NCBI GenBank assembly: GCA_026987795.1 | Contig: JALSMF010000121.1 | Coordinates: 1 to 18,723, forward strand | DNA length: 18,723 nt | DNA from: Bacteroidales bacterium | Lineage (GTDB): Bacteria > Bacteroidota > Bacteroidia > Bacteroidales > JAADGE01 | Direction: 5' to 3' | Shown: positions 7,607 through 14,875 of the stretch, in pieces | How positions within the stretch are numbered: position 1 is the first letter of the stretch | Layout of the letters: each line of letters opens with the position of its first letter | The notes under the pieces: generated by a model | What the model saw: only the letters and a program-made list of their open reading frames with translations | Database searches by the model: none | Told to the model about the DNA's origin: nothing | Program-made: the position numbers and the translations under genes

Positions 7607-8512
7607 ATGAACAATTATCATCTTAATCACTTAAGAGAATTAGAAGCAGAATCAATCTTTGTATTCAGGGAAGTTGCCGCACAATTTGATAACCCGGTAA
7701 TACTTTTTTCCGGAGGCAAAGATTCCATAGTTATGTTTCATTTGGCAAGAAAAGCATTTTATCCTGCAAAAGTTCCCATACCGTTACTGCATATTGATAC
7801 CGGACATAATTTTGAAGAAACAATAAAATTTAGAGATAACCTTGTTGAAAAATACGGTGTAAAGTTGTATGTCGGTTCTGTGCAAAAAACAATTGACGAA
7901 GGAAAAGTTCGGGAAGAAACAGGATATAATGCGAGCCGTAACGTGCTGCAAACTACAACTTTACTTGATGCAATAGAAGAGCACAAATTTGATGCCGCGA
8001 TGGGAGGAGGTCGCAGAGACGAAGAAAAAGCCAGAGCAAAAGAGCGTTTCTTCTCTCACAGAGACGAATTCGGACAATGGGACCCGAAAAATCAAAGACC
8101 GGAATTGTGGAATCTGTTTAACGGAAAGAAGAGAATGGGAGAACATTTCAGAGTATTCCCTTTAAGCAATTGGACAGAACTTGATGTCTGGCAGTACATA
8201 TATATGGAAGATATAGAAATTCCGAATCTTTATTTCACACACAAAAGAGAAGTATTTGAAAGAGACGGAGTTTTGCTTGCAACAGCCCCTTTTATGACAC
8301 TTAAACCCAATGAAAAACCCGAAATTTTAGATGTAAGATGCAGAACAATAGGAGATATTACCAATACAGGATTAACTCGCTCAAAAGCCGATAATCTTAA
8401 AGACATAATTGACGAGATAGCAGCAGAAAGAACTACCGAACGCGGACAGCGTTTCGATGATAAACGCTCGGAAACGGCAATGGAAGACAGAAAAAAAGAA
8501 GGATATTTTTAG
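7607..8512 (+). CDS. cysD: Sulfate adenylyltransferase subunit 2 (ATP sulfurylase small subunit)
   Basis: A 301-residue ATP-pyrophosphatase-type protein, the normal length for CysD. The PP-loop SGGKDS is at residues 35-40, LLHIDTGHNFEET follows, and the strongly conserved GGGRRDEEKARAKER and family C terminus (RTTERGQRFDD...EGYF) are present. With CysN it forms the GTP-driven ATP sulfurylase that makes APS from sulfate and ATP. It lies between cysH and cysN, with 38- and 47-base gaps, and no promoter or terminator between them was seen. Confidence 0.97.
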   Translation: MNNYHLNHLRELEAESIFVFREVAAQFDNPVILFSGGKDSIVMFHLARKAFYPAKVPIPLLHIDTGHNFEETIKFRDNLVEKYGVKLYVGSVQKTIDEGKVREETGYNASRNVLQTTTLLDAIEEHKFDAAMGGGRRDEEKARAKERFFSHRDEFGQWDPKNQRPELWNLFNGKKRMGEHFRVFPLSNWTELDVWQYIYMEDIEIPNLYFTHKREVFERDGVLLATAPFMTLKPNEKPEILDVRCRTIGDITNTGLTRSKADNLKDIIDEIAAERTTERGQRFDDKRSETAMEDRKKEGYF

Positions 8513-8559
8513 ACTAAAATCAAAAACTTTTCAATTTTTAAATTACAAATTTCCCAAAA

Positions 8560-9849
8560 ATGACGGAAAAAAAAGATACAAACGGTTACCTTGATATGGA
8601 GCTTTTACGTTTTACAACGGCAGGAAGCGTTGATGACGGCAAAAGTACACTTATAGGACGATTATTATACGACAGTAAATCAATTTTTGAAGACCAAATA
8701 GAAGCTATAGAAAAAGCAGGCAGAAACCAAGGTAAAAGCGAAATAGATTTAGCACTGCTTACCGACGGGCTTCGTGCAGAAAGAGAACAAGGCATAACAA
8801 TTGATGTAGCATATCGCTATTTTGCAACCCCGAAAAGAAAATTTATTATTGCCGATACACCCGGACACATACAGTACACGCGAAATATGGTTACCGGAGC
8901 CTCTACGGCAAATCTGGCTATAATATTAATTGACGCACGTAACGGTGTTATAGAACAAACTTTAAGACACGCTTATATTGCATCTCTCTTACAGATACCG
9001 CATATTGTAGTGTGTATCAATAAGATGGATTTGGTCGATTACGATGAAGCAGTATATGAAAAAATAAAAAAACAATTCGAGTCTTTTGCTCCTAAGCTTG
9101 AAGTAAGAGATATAAAATTTATTCCGATAAGTGCACTGAAAGGCGATAATGTTGTAGAACCATCAGAAAATATGCCGTGGTACCGCGGAACAACCTTAAT
9201 GTATCTCCTTGAAAATATTTACATAAAAGGAGACTATAATCATACAGATGCCCGTTTTCCCGTTCAGTATGTTATACGTCCTCAATCTGAAGAATTTCAC
9301 GATTACAGAGGATATGCAGGACGAATTGACGGCGGAATTTTTAAAGTAGGAGATAAAATTAAAGTTTTTCCCTCAGGTTTAGAATCCAAAATTAAATCAA
9401 TAGATACATTGAACGAAAAACTTGATTTTGCCTTTGCTCCGCAATCTGTTTCAATTACGGTTGAAGATGATATTGATATAAGCAGGGGAGATATGATTGT
9501 AAAACCGGACAACCTGCCTGTTCAAAGTCAGGATATTACGGCAATGATAAGCTGGTTTAACGAAAGACCTTTGCAGGTAAGAGGAAAATACACCCTCAGG
9601 CACACAACAAACGAAGTGAAATGCATTATTCAGGAAGTAAAATTCAAAATGGATATTAATTCTATGAATAAGAACACGGAAGACAAAGAAATAAAAATGA
9701 ATGATATAGGTAAAATTAAAATTAAAACTGCAAAACCTCTGTTTTTTGATGCATACAGAAAAAACAGGAATACGGGAAGTTTTATATTAATTGATGACAT
9801 TACCAACGAAACCGTAGGTGCCGGAATGATAGTAACAGATAAAGCTTAA
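8560..9849 (+). CDS. cysN: Sulfate adenylyltransferase subunit 1 (GTPase subunit)
   Basis: A 429-residue translation-factor-like GTPase. It shows the P-loop GSVDDGKST (22-30), the switch region REQGITID, DTPGH (99-103) and NKMD (154-157), followed by elongation-factor-like beta-barrel domains. It drives APS formation by CysD with GTP hydrolysis. It ends after the beta barrels: there is no C-terminal APS-kinase (CysC) domain like that of the fused CysNC proteins, so the pathway goes through APS and not PAPS. A strong terminator follows 22 bases after its stop, closing the VOC-cysH-cysD-cysN unit. Confidence 0.97.
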   Translation: MTEKKDTNGYLDMELLRFTTAGSVDDGKSTLIGRLLYDSKSIFEDQIEAIEKAGRNQGKSEIDLALLTDGLRAEREQGITIDVAYRYFATPKRKFIIADTPGHIQYTRNMVTGASTANLAIILIDARNGVIEQTLRHAYIASLLQIPHIVVCINKMDLVDYDEAVYEKIKKQFESFAPKLEVRDIKFIPISALKGDNVVEPSENMPWYRGTTLMYLLENIYIKGDYNHTDARFPVQYVIRPQSEEFHDYRGYAGRIDGGIFKVGDKIKVFPSGLESKIKSIDTLNEKLDFAFAPQSVSITVEDDIDISRGDMIVKPDNLPVQSQDITAMISWFNERPLQVRGKYTLRHTTNEVKCIIQEVKFKMDINSMNKNTEDKEIKMNDIGKIKIKTAKPLFFDAYRKNRNTGSFILIDDITNETVGAGMIVTDKA

Positions 9850-9870
9850 GAATTATTTCCTTCCGGAATA

Positions 9871-9907
9871 AAAGCCGATAAAGATTCTGAAATTTATCGG
9901 CTTTTTT
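9871..9907 (+). terminator. Intrinsic terminator after cysN
   Basis: A 12-bp perfect stem AAAGCCGATAAA (9871-9882) pairs with TTTATCGGCTTT (9893-9904) around a 10-base loop and is followed by a T-rich tail. It separates the cysN transcript from the permease gene. Confidence 0.9.
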
Positions 9908-9939
9908 ATTTTTTTAATTCGGAATAAAAGGATTTTTTA

Positions 9940-9947
9940 TACTTTTG
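9940..9947 (+). promoter_or_regulatory. Promoter -7 box for the permease-SDR-cysQ unit
   Basis: TACTTTTG is a perfect TAnnTTTG, 29 bases before the ATG at 9977 and just beyond the cysN terminator. The leader would be short. No clear -33 element was found. Confidence 0.6.
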
Positions 9948-9976
9948 GCTTTTATCTTGTCTCAGAACAGCAAAGC

Positions 9977-11752
9977 ATGACATTTGATGCAATTATAGTA
10001 ATTATAGTTTTACTTTTTCTTGTAATTTCTTTGTATAAAGAAATCGTAGGACCGACGATGACATTCATCATCGCGGTTATAGTTCTCGGAATGACACACG
10101 TTCTTGACCCTTCCGAAATTATTGACGGCTTCTCAAACGAACAAATTGCAATTATTATAATGTTGCTTTTGCTCGGAGACATTTACAGAAGAACATCAGT
10201 TCTTGATATTTTTTTCGATTGGATTTTTAAAGGAGCAAAAACAATGAAAAGCTTCACTGCCAGAATGATGCTTATAGTTGCTCCGATGTCGGCATTTCTT
10301 AATAATACACCGCTTGTTGCATTAATGATGCCCTATGTTCATACCGGAGCACAAAGACATAAAGCATCTGTTTCAAAATTAATGATACCCTTATCTTTCG
10401 CTGCAATTCTCGGAGGTTGCACAACCCTGATAGGAACTTCCACGAACCTGATAGTAAACGGACTTGTAACCGATCAAAAAATAATACCGAACTTGCCTGA
10501 ATTAAATATCTTCGACTTTACGGCTGTTGGTTTACCTATGCTGATTATAGGAATTATTTACCTTCTTACGGTAGGTCAAAAACTGCTGCCCGACAATAAA
10601 AGTGTCATTGATAAAATACCCGATATTTCAAGAGAATACATAGTCGAAGGCAGAATAAAAGGAAACAGTTCTTTAATAGGAAAAACAATTGCGGAAGCAG
10701 GCTTAAGAAATCTTGAAGGCTTATTTTTATTTGAAATTTTAAGAGAAAATATCAGAATAACTGCTGTTCCTAACGATACTATTCTTTTGGAAGAAGACAT
10801 ATTGCTGTTTACGGGAAACACAAAGGCAATAGCCGATTTTGTAAAATCACGAAAAGGCATTGAAATACCTTCTGTCGGAATGTTTTCCAGAAAGAAAAAT
10901 ACTGAAGTTTTGGAAATAGTTATTTCACATAACTCTTCTCTTAAAGGAAAAACGCTTAAAGAGGTAAACTTCAGAGCAAAGTTTGACGCTACGGCAATAG
11001 CAATTCATCGTAACGGCGAAACAATAGCAGGAAAAATAGGCTCGGTGGAATTAAAGCCCGGCGATGCAGTTTTACTTCTTGCAGGAACATATTTTGAAGA
11101 TCGCTACAAAGATACGACAGATTTTTATCTCATATCAAGAATTAAAGAGTTCAGGCGATTAGGGTTTGCACGAACAACTCTTTTGGTAGGCGGAACAGTT
11201 GCAGTAATACTGCTTTCGGCAATAGGCTTAATCAAATTGTTTAACGGTCTGCTGGTTTTACTTGCCGCTTTGGTTCTGTTTAAGGTTACACGACCTAAAG
11301 ACCTGATTAAAAGTGTTGATTACGATCTTATTTTGATTATCGCACTTTCTTTAGCTCTCGGAACGGCAATGATAAAAACAGGTGTTGCCGATATGTTTGC
11401 TCATGCAATTATTTCGGTGTTTAAACCTTTGGGCACAATCGGAATTCTTGCAGGAATATACTTAATAACGGCTGTTTTAGCCGCTTTTATCACAAATAAA
11501 GCCGCCGTTGCAGTAATATTTCCCGTTTCTTTAACCCTTGCATTAAGCCTAAAGGCTGATGTTATGCCGTTTATTCTTGTGGTTGCTTATGCAGCTGCCG
11601 CAAATTTTATGACCCCGATAGGTTACCAAACAAATCTTATGGTTTACGGTCCCGGAGGCTATAAATTTAAAGACTTTTTACGTGTGGGAACACCTTTAAC
11701 AATTATTTATATGGTAGTTACGATAACAATTTTAAGCCTGATTTATTTTTAA
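9977..11752 (+). CDS. SLC13/DASS-family permease with two TrkA-C domains, probable sulfate importer
   Basis: A 591-residue membrane transporter with the inverted-repeat signatures of the divalent anion:sodium symporter superfamily: NNTPLVALMMP (109-119) and GTSTNLIV (153-160) in the first half, and TNKAAVAVIFP and PIGYQTNLMVYGPGGY in the second. Between the halves lie two cytosolic TrkA-C (RCK-C) domains, about 222-292 and 308-390. This layout is that of many bacterial permeases annotated as sulfate or sulfur-regulated transporters. The neighbouring cysDN and cysH make sulfate the likely substrate, but the family also carries dicarboxylates, arsenite and other anions. The SDR gene follows after 47 bases without a terminator, so permease, SDR and cysQ are probably one transcript. 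Confidence 0.9.
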   Translation: MTFDAIIVIIVLLFLVISLYKEIVGPTMTFIIAVIVLGMTHVLDPSEIIDGFSNEQIAIIIMLLLLGDIYRRTSVLDIFFDWIFKGAKTMKSFTARMMLIVAPMSAFLNNTPLVALMMPYVHTGAQRHKASVSKLMIPLSFAAILGGCTTLIGTSTNLIVNGLVTDQKIIPNLPELNIFDFTAVGLPMLIIGIIYLLTVGQKLLPDNKSVIDKIPDISREYIVEGRIKGNSSLIGKTIAEAGLRNLEGLFLFEILRENIRITAVPNDTILLEEDILLFTGNTKAIADFVKSRKGIEIPSVGMFSRKKNTEVLEIVISHNSSLKGKTLKEVNFRAKFDATAIAIHRNGETIAGKIGSVELKPGDAVLLLAGTYFEDRYKDTTDFYLISRIKEFRRLGFARTTLLVGGTVAVILLSAIGLIKLFNGLLVLLAALVLFKVTRPKDLIKSVDYDLILIIALSLALGTAMIKTGVADMFAHAIISVFKPLGTIGILAGIYLITAVLAAFITNKAAVAVIFPVSLTLALSLKADVMPFILVVAYAAAANFMTPIGYQTNLMVYGPGGYKFKDFLRVGTPLTIIYMVVTITILSLIYF

Positions 11753-11799
11753 ATAAGATACAAAACAGATACATAATCACTAAATAAACTTTTATAATT

Positions 11800-12558
11800 A
11801 TGGAAAAAAACGCACTTATTACCGGTGCAACATCAGGGATAGGAAAAGCAACGGCTTTTATGCTTGCAGAACATAAATATAACTTAATAATAACCGGCAG
11901 ACGTTTAAACAGATTGCGGGAACTTGGAAAAGAACTGAAAGAAAAGTTTAGTATTGAAGTTTTAATTTTAAATTTTGATATCAGAAACAGAGAAGAAACA
12001 AGAACGCAAATAGAAAACTTACCCGAAAATTTTAAAAATATAGATGTGCTGATAAATAATGCGGGACTTGCTTCGGGGTTAGATTTTATACACGAGGGTA
12101 ACATTGATGATTGGGAGAAAATGATTGATACCAACGTAAAGGGTCTGCTTTATATTTCTCGGGCAATTATGCCCGGTATGGTTGAACGAAAATCGGGACA
12201 CATCGTAAATATTTCATCAATAGCAGGAAAAGAAACATATTTAAAAGGAAATGTTTATTGTGCTACCAAACATGCGGTAGAATCAATAACAAAAGCAATG
12301 AGAATTGATATGTTACCTTACGGAATTAAAGTAACTTCAATAGCTCCGGGTATGGTTAATACGGAATTTTCTTTGGTTCGTCTCGGCGACAAAGAAAAAG
12401 CCGATAAAGTATATGAAGGTTTTGTTCCGCTTACGGCACAAGACATTGCCGAAGCTGTTGAATTTGCAGTTACTCGCCCTCCTCACGTTAATATAAATGA
12501 TATTTTAATTATGCCTGCGGCACAAGCAAACTCATCTCATACACACAAAACAGAATGA
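11800..12558 (+). CDS. Short-chain dehydrogenase/reductase; candidate 3-ketocapnine reductase
   Basis: A 252-residue classical SDR with the cofactor motif TGATSGIG (8-15), NNAG (86-89), catalytic Ser139/Ser140 and the YxxxK pair Tyr153 and Lys157. GRR at 33-35 suggests preference for NADPH. Overall it resembles YdfG-like enzymes, which oxidise or reduce 3-hydroxy acids such as serine or allo-threonine. It sits between the sulfate permease and cysQ and overlaps cysQ by 4 bases (ATGA), so translation is coupled. A pathway making 3-ketocapnine from cysteate needs a keto-reductase, and this is the only such enzyme in the cluster. That role is inference from position; a general 3-hydroxy acid dehydrogenase is the alternative. 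Confidence 0.9.
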   Translation: MEKNALITGATSGIGKATAFMLAEHKYNLIITGRRLNRLRELGKELKEKFSIEVLILNFDIRNREETRTQIENLPENFKNIDVLINNAGLASGLDFIHEGNIDDWEKMIDTNVKGLLYISRAIMPGMVERKSGHIVNISSIAGKETYLKGNVYCATKHAVESITKAMRIDMLPYGIKVTSIAPGMVNTEFSLVRLGDKEKADKVYEGFVPLTAQDIAEAVEFAVTRPPHVNINDILIMPAAQANSSHTHKTE

Positions 12559-13382
12559 CGGATATAAGTAAATTGTTAAAAATTGCAGTCGAAGCATCGA
12601 TTTATGCAGGAGAAGAAATATTAAAAGTGTATGAAAGTGATGATTTTCAGATAGTCTCAAAAGCAGACAACTCTCCGCTTACTTTGGCAGATAAAAATGC
12701 ACATAATAAAATAATGTCATTCCTTAAAAAAACAGAAATACCTGTTTTGAGCGAAGAAGGACAACATCTCCCGTATAAAGAACGAAAGAAATGGAAATGT
12801 TTTTGGCTGGTCGATCCTTTAGACGGAACAAAAGAATTCATAAAAAGAAACGGTGAATTTACCGTAAACATTGCATTAATAAAAAAGCAAATACCTGTAG
12901 CAGGCGTAATTTATGTACCCGTAACAAAAACTTTGTATTTTGCCGATATTGAGTCCGGAGCTTTTAAAATTGATGAGATACCTTCAAAAGAATATGAAAA
13001 CATGACCGAATTAATAAAATATGCACATAAACTTCCCTTACCGGAAAAAAACAGACCTTATACCGTTGTCGGAAGTCGTTCTCATATGAATGATGAAACA
13101 AAAACATATTTTAATAAGCTAAAAAAAGAGTATGGAGATATTGAAATAATAAGCAGAGGAAGCTCACTTAAACTTTGTATGATTGCCGAAGGCAAAGCCG
13201 ACATATATCCGCGCTTCGGACCTACAATGGAATGGGATACCGCAGCCGGACACGCAATTGTTTCGGCTGCCGGCGGAACTGTTACAAAAATCAACGACAC
13301 GCTTTTATTATATAATAAAGAGAACTTACTCAACCCGTTTTTTAAAGCAAAATGTAACCCGGTATTCTTTGTCGATAAATAA
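12555..13382 (+). CDS. cysQ: 3'(2'),5'-bisphosphate nucleotidase CysQ
   Basis: A 275-residue member of the inositol monophosphatase-like, Mg-dependent phosphatases. The metal-binding residues are Glu67/Glu68 in LSEEG, the WLVDPLDGTKEF block (84-95; Asp87, Asp90) and Asp228 in EWDTAAGHAI. CysQ removes the 3'-phosphate from PAP (and PAPS), relieving PAP inhibition. Its start overlaps the SDR stop by 4 bases. Since no APS kinase is encoded beside it, its PAP may come from phosphopantetheinyl transfer to acyl carrier protein or from PAPS made elsewhere. The family is clear. Confidence 0.93.
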   Translation: MTDISKLLKIAVEASIYAGEEILKVYESDDFQIVSKADNSPLTLADKNAHNKIMSFLKKTEIPVLSEEGQHLPYKERKKWKCFWLVDPLDGTKEFIKRNGEFTVNIALIKKQIPVAGVIYVPVTKTLYFADIESGAFKIDEIPSKEYENMTELIKYAHKLPLPEKNRPYTVVGSRSHMNDETKTYFNKLKKEYGDIEIISRGSSLKLCMIAEGKADIYPRFGPTMEWDTAAGHAIVSAAGGTVTKINDTLLLYNKENLLNPFFKAKCNPVFFVDK

Positions 13383-13384
13383 AA

Positions 13385-13403
13385 ATATGAAGTTAATTCA
13401 TAT
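13385..13403. repeat. Inverted repeat upstream of the cysteate synthase-like gene
   Basis: ATATGAA (13385-13391) and TTCATAT (13397-13403) are perfect inverted copies with a 5-base spacer, directly after the cysQ stop and about 45 bases before the next -7 box. There is no T run, so it does not look like a terminator. It could be a regulator site. Confidence 0.3.
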
Positions 13404-13447
13404 ACCGAAATCATTAAAATACAGTTAAAACAGCTCTTTGTTTTTTA

Positions 13448-13455
13448 TATATTTG
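13448..13455 (+). promoter_or_regulatory. Promoter -7 box for the cysteate synthase-like gene
   Basis: TATATTTG followed by CA is a perfect TAnnTTTG, 17 bases before the ATG at 13473. A TTTG at 13437-13440 is too close to be the -33 box. Confidence 0.55.
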
Positions 13456-13472
13456 CAAAAAAATAAAAGAAT

Positions 13473-14792
13473 ATGAACAAAAAATTTTACTTCAAATGCA
13501 GAACCTGCGGAGAAGAAATAGGAGGTTTCAGGCAATGGTTTGCAAACAATCAAAAATGTCCGAAATGCGGTGATAATAAAATTGATACAATTTATAACAC
13601 ACCGAAAGAAAAAATAAAAGAACTTATAAGCAAAGATGCAAAACCCGAAAGTCTGTGGCATTATTTCGATTTTCTGCCTTTGGAAAATAAAGAAAACATA
13701 ATCACCGACGGTGAAGGTGTTGCACCTATGGAAAGATGGTCGTTTTTTGAAGACTACGCAAAGCGTAAATACAACCTAAACCTCGAAGTTTACATAAACA
13801 GAAACGATAAAAGTTTTGCAACGGGAACTTTTAAAGATAAAGGCGGTGCCGTAGCTGCAAGTGTTCTTAAGGAACACGGAATAAAAGAATACGTTGTTGC
13901 AAGCACGGGAAATACTGCAACGGCATTTGCACATTATTTGGCAAAAGCCGGAATTTCCTGCTCCGTTTTTATGCCCGGCGATGCTTTTAGAGACAGTATG
14001 GCTCATATAAGTGCTTACGGGCAAAAAGTTTTTCATGTGCAGGGCGATTATGCTTACGCAAAAAAAGTGGCTGCCGATTATGCAAAAAAATATAATGCTC
14101 TTATTACCGGCGGAAACCTTGACCCTTTGCGCTTGGAAGCCAAAAAAACACAGGTGTTCGAAATGATGCGTTTGCTCGGTAAAATCCCCGATGTTTACAT
14201 TCAGGCATTAAGCGGCGGAACCGGACCTTTTGCCGTTGACAAGGCATTCAGAGACTTCGAAGAACTTGGAATTTTCGGTAAACTTCCTCGTTTCTTACTC
14301 TCTCAGGGCGATCGTTGCGCACCTATGGCTGATGCGTGGAAAAAAGCAAAAGAAAATAACTATCCGGGAGGCTGGGAAAAAGATTATCCCGTATACGAAA
14401 ATCCGGAAACTCTTATTCCTACCATTGCTACCGGTAATCCGGGTATGTATCCGTTAATGGGACCTTTGGTAAAACGAAGCGGAGGTGAAATTTTTGCCGT
14501 TAAAGAAGATTTAGCTCTTGATATGATTCGTTTAATTGCTTTTGAACGTGTTATAAAAATCGGACCGGCTTCGGCTGCCGGATTGCTCGGTTTTTTTGAA
14601 GCTCTTAAAAGAGGACTTATAAAAGACGGCGAAAGCGTATTTATAAATATGGGCGAAAGTGCAAACCGTGCCTATCATTATATGCACGAAGCCGCATATA
14701 CAATCAGTGAAATAAATACAGTTGATGATTGCGAACATTTTGACAGAGAAAAGAACAGAAAAACAGTTTGGCAACCTTTTGAAAATTATTAA
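13473..14792 (+). CDS. Threonine synthase-like PLP enzyme, probable cysteate synthase
   Basis: A 439-residue fold-type II PLP enzyme. It starts with a zinc-ribbon-like knuckle (Cys9, Cys12, Cys29, Cys32), then shows the Schiff-base motif TGTFKDKGG (Lys121), the cofactor-contacting STGNTATAF (144-152) and the glycine-rich phosphate loop SGGTGPF (247-253). This is the threonine synthase superfamily, but cysteate synthase (O-phosphoserine plus sulfite to cysteate and phosphate), known from methanogens and used for sulfonolipids in Bacteroidota, arose from the same stock. Context favours cysteate synthase: the gene lies at the end of a run of sulfite-producing genes, near an alpha-oxoamine synthase. 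No homoserine dehydrogenase or homoserine kinase, the usual partners of threonine synthase, is adjacent. Fold is certain, substrate is inference. Confidence 0.88.
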   Translation: MNKKFYFKCRTCGEEIGGFRQWFANNQKCPKCGDNKIDTIYNTPKEKIKELISKDAKPESLWHYFDFLPLENKENIITDGEGVAPMERWSFFEDYAKRKYNLNLEVYINRNDKSFATGTFKDKGGAVAASVLKEHGIKEYVVASTGNTATAFAHYLAKAGISCSVFMPGDAFRDSMAHISAYGQKVFHVQGDYAYAKKVAADYAKKYNALITGGNLDPLRLEAKKTQVFEMMRLLGKIPDVYIQALSGGTGPFAVDKAFRDFEELGIFGKLPRFLLSQGDRCAPMADAWKKAKENNYPGGWEKDYPVYENPETLIPTIATGNPGMYPLMGPLVKRSGGEIFAVKEDLALDMIRLIAFERVIKIGPASAAGLLGFFEALKRGLIKDGESVFINMGESANRAYHYMHEAAYTISEINTVDDCEHFDREKNRKTVWQPFENY

Positions 14793-14817
14793 TGCAACTT
14801 TTGCGTATAAATGCTTG

Positions 14818-14852
14818 TTTGTAAGATATTATTTTCAAAATTAATACGTTTT
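14818..14852 (+). promoter_or_regulatory. Possible promoter for the thioredoxin-fold gene
   Basis: TTTG at 14818-14821 and TACGTTTT at 14845-14852 (7 of 8 to TAnnTTTG) are separated by 23 bases, within the loose spacing reported for Bacteroidota. The ATG is 23 bases further on. A second 7-of-8 candidate, AACTTTTG, lies at 14796-14803. Confidence 0.3.
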
Positions 14853-14875
14853 CAAAGAAACTAAATTTAAAAGAT

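Noticed and set aside
11718..12134. Minus-strand open frame of 138 codons
   Set aside because: It overlaps the end of the permease gene and the start of the SDR gene, both clear families, and its sequence (Ser/Phe/Ile-rich) is typical of an antisense shadow.
13473..14792. Plain threonine synthase
   Set aside because: Not excluded, but ranked second: no threonine pathway genes adjoin it, while sulfite-producing genes and an alpha-oxoamine synthase do.
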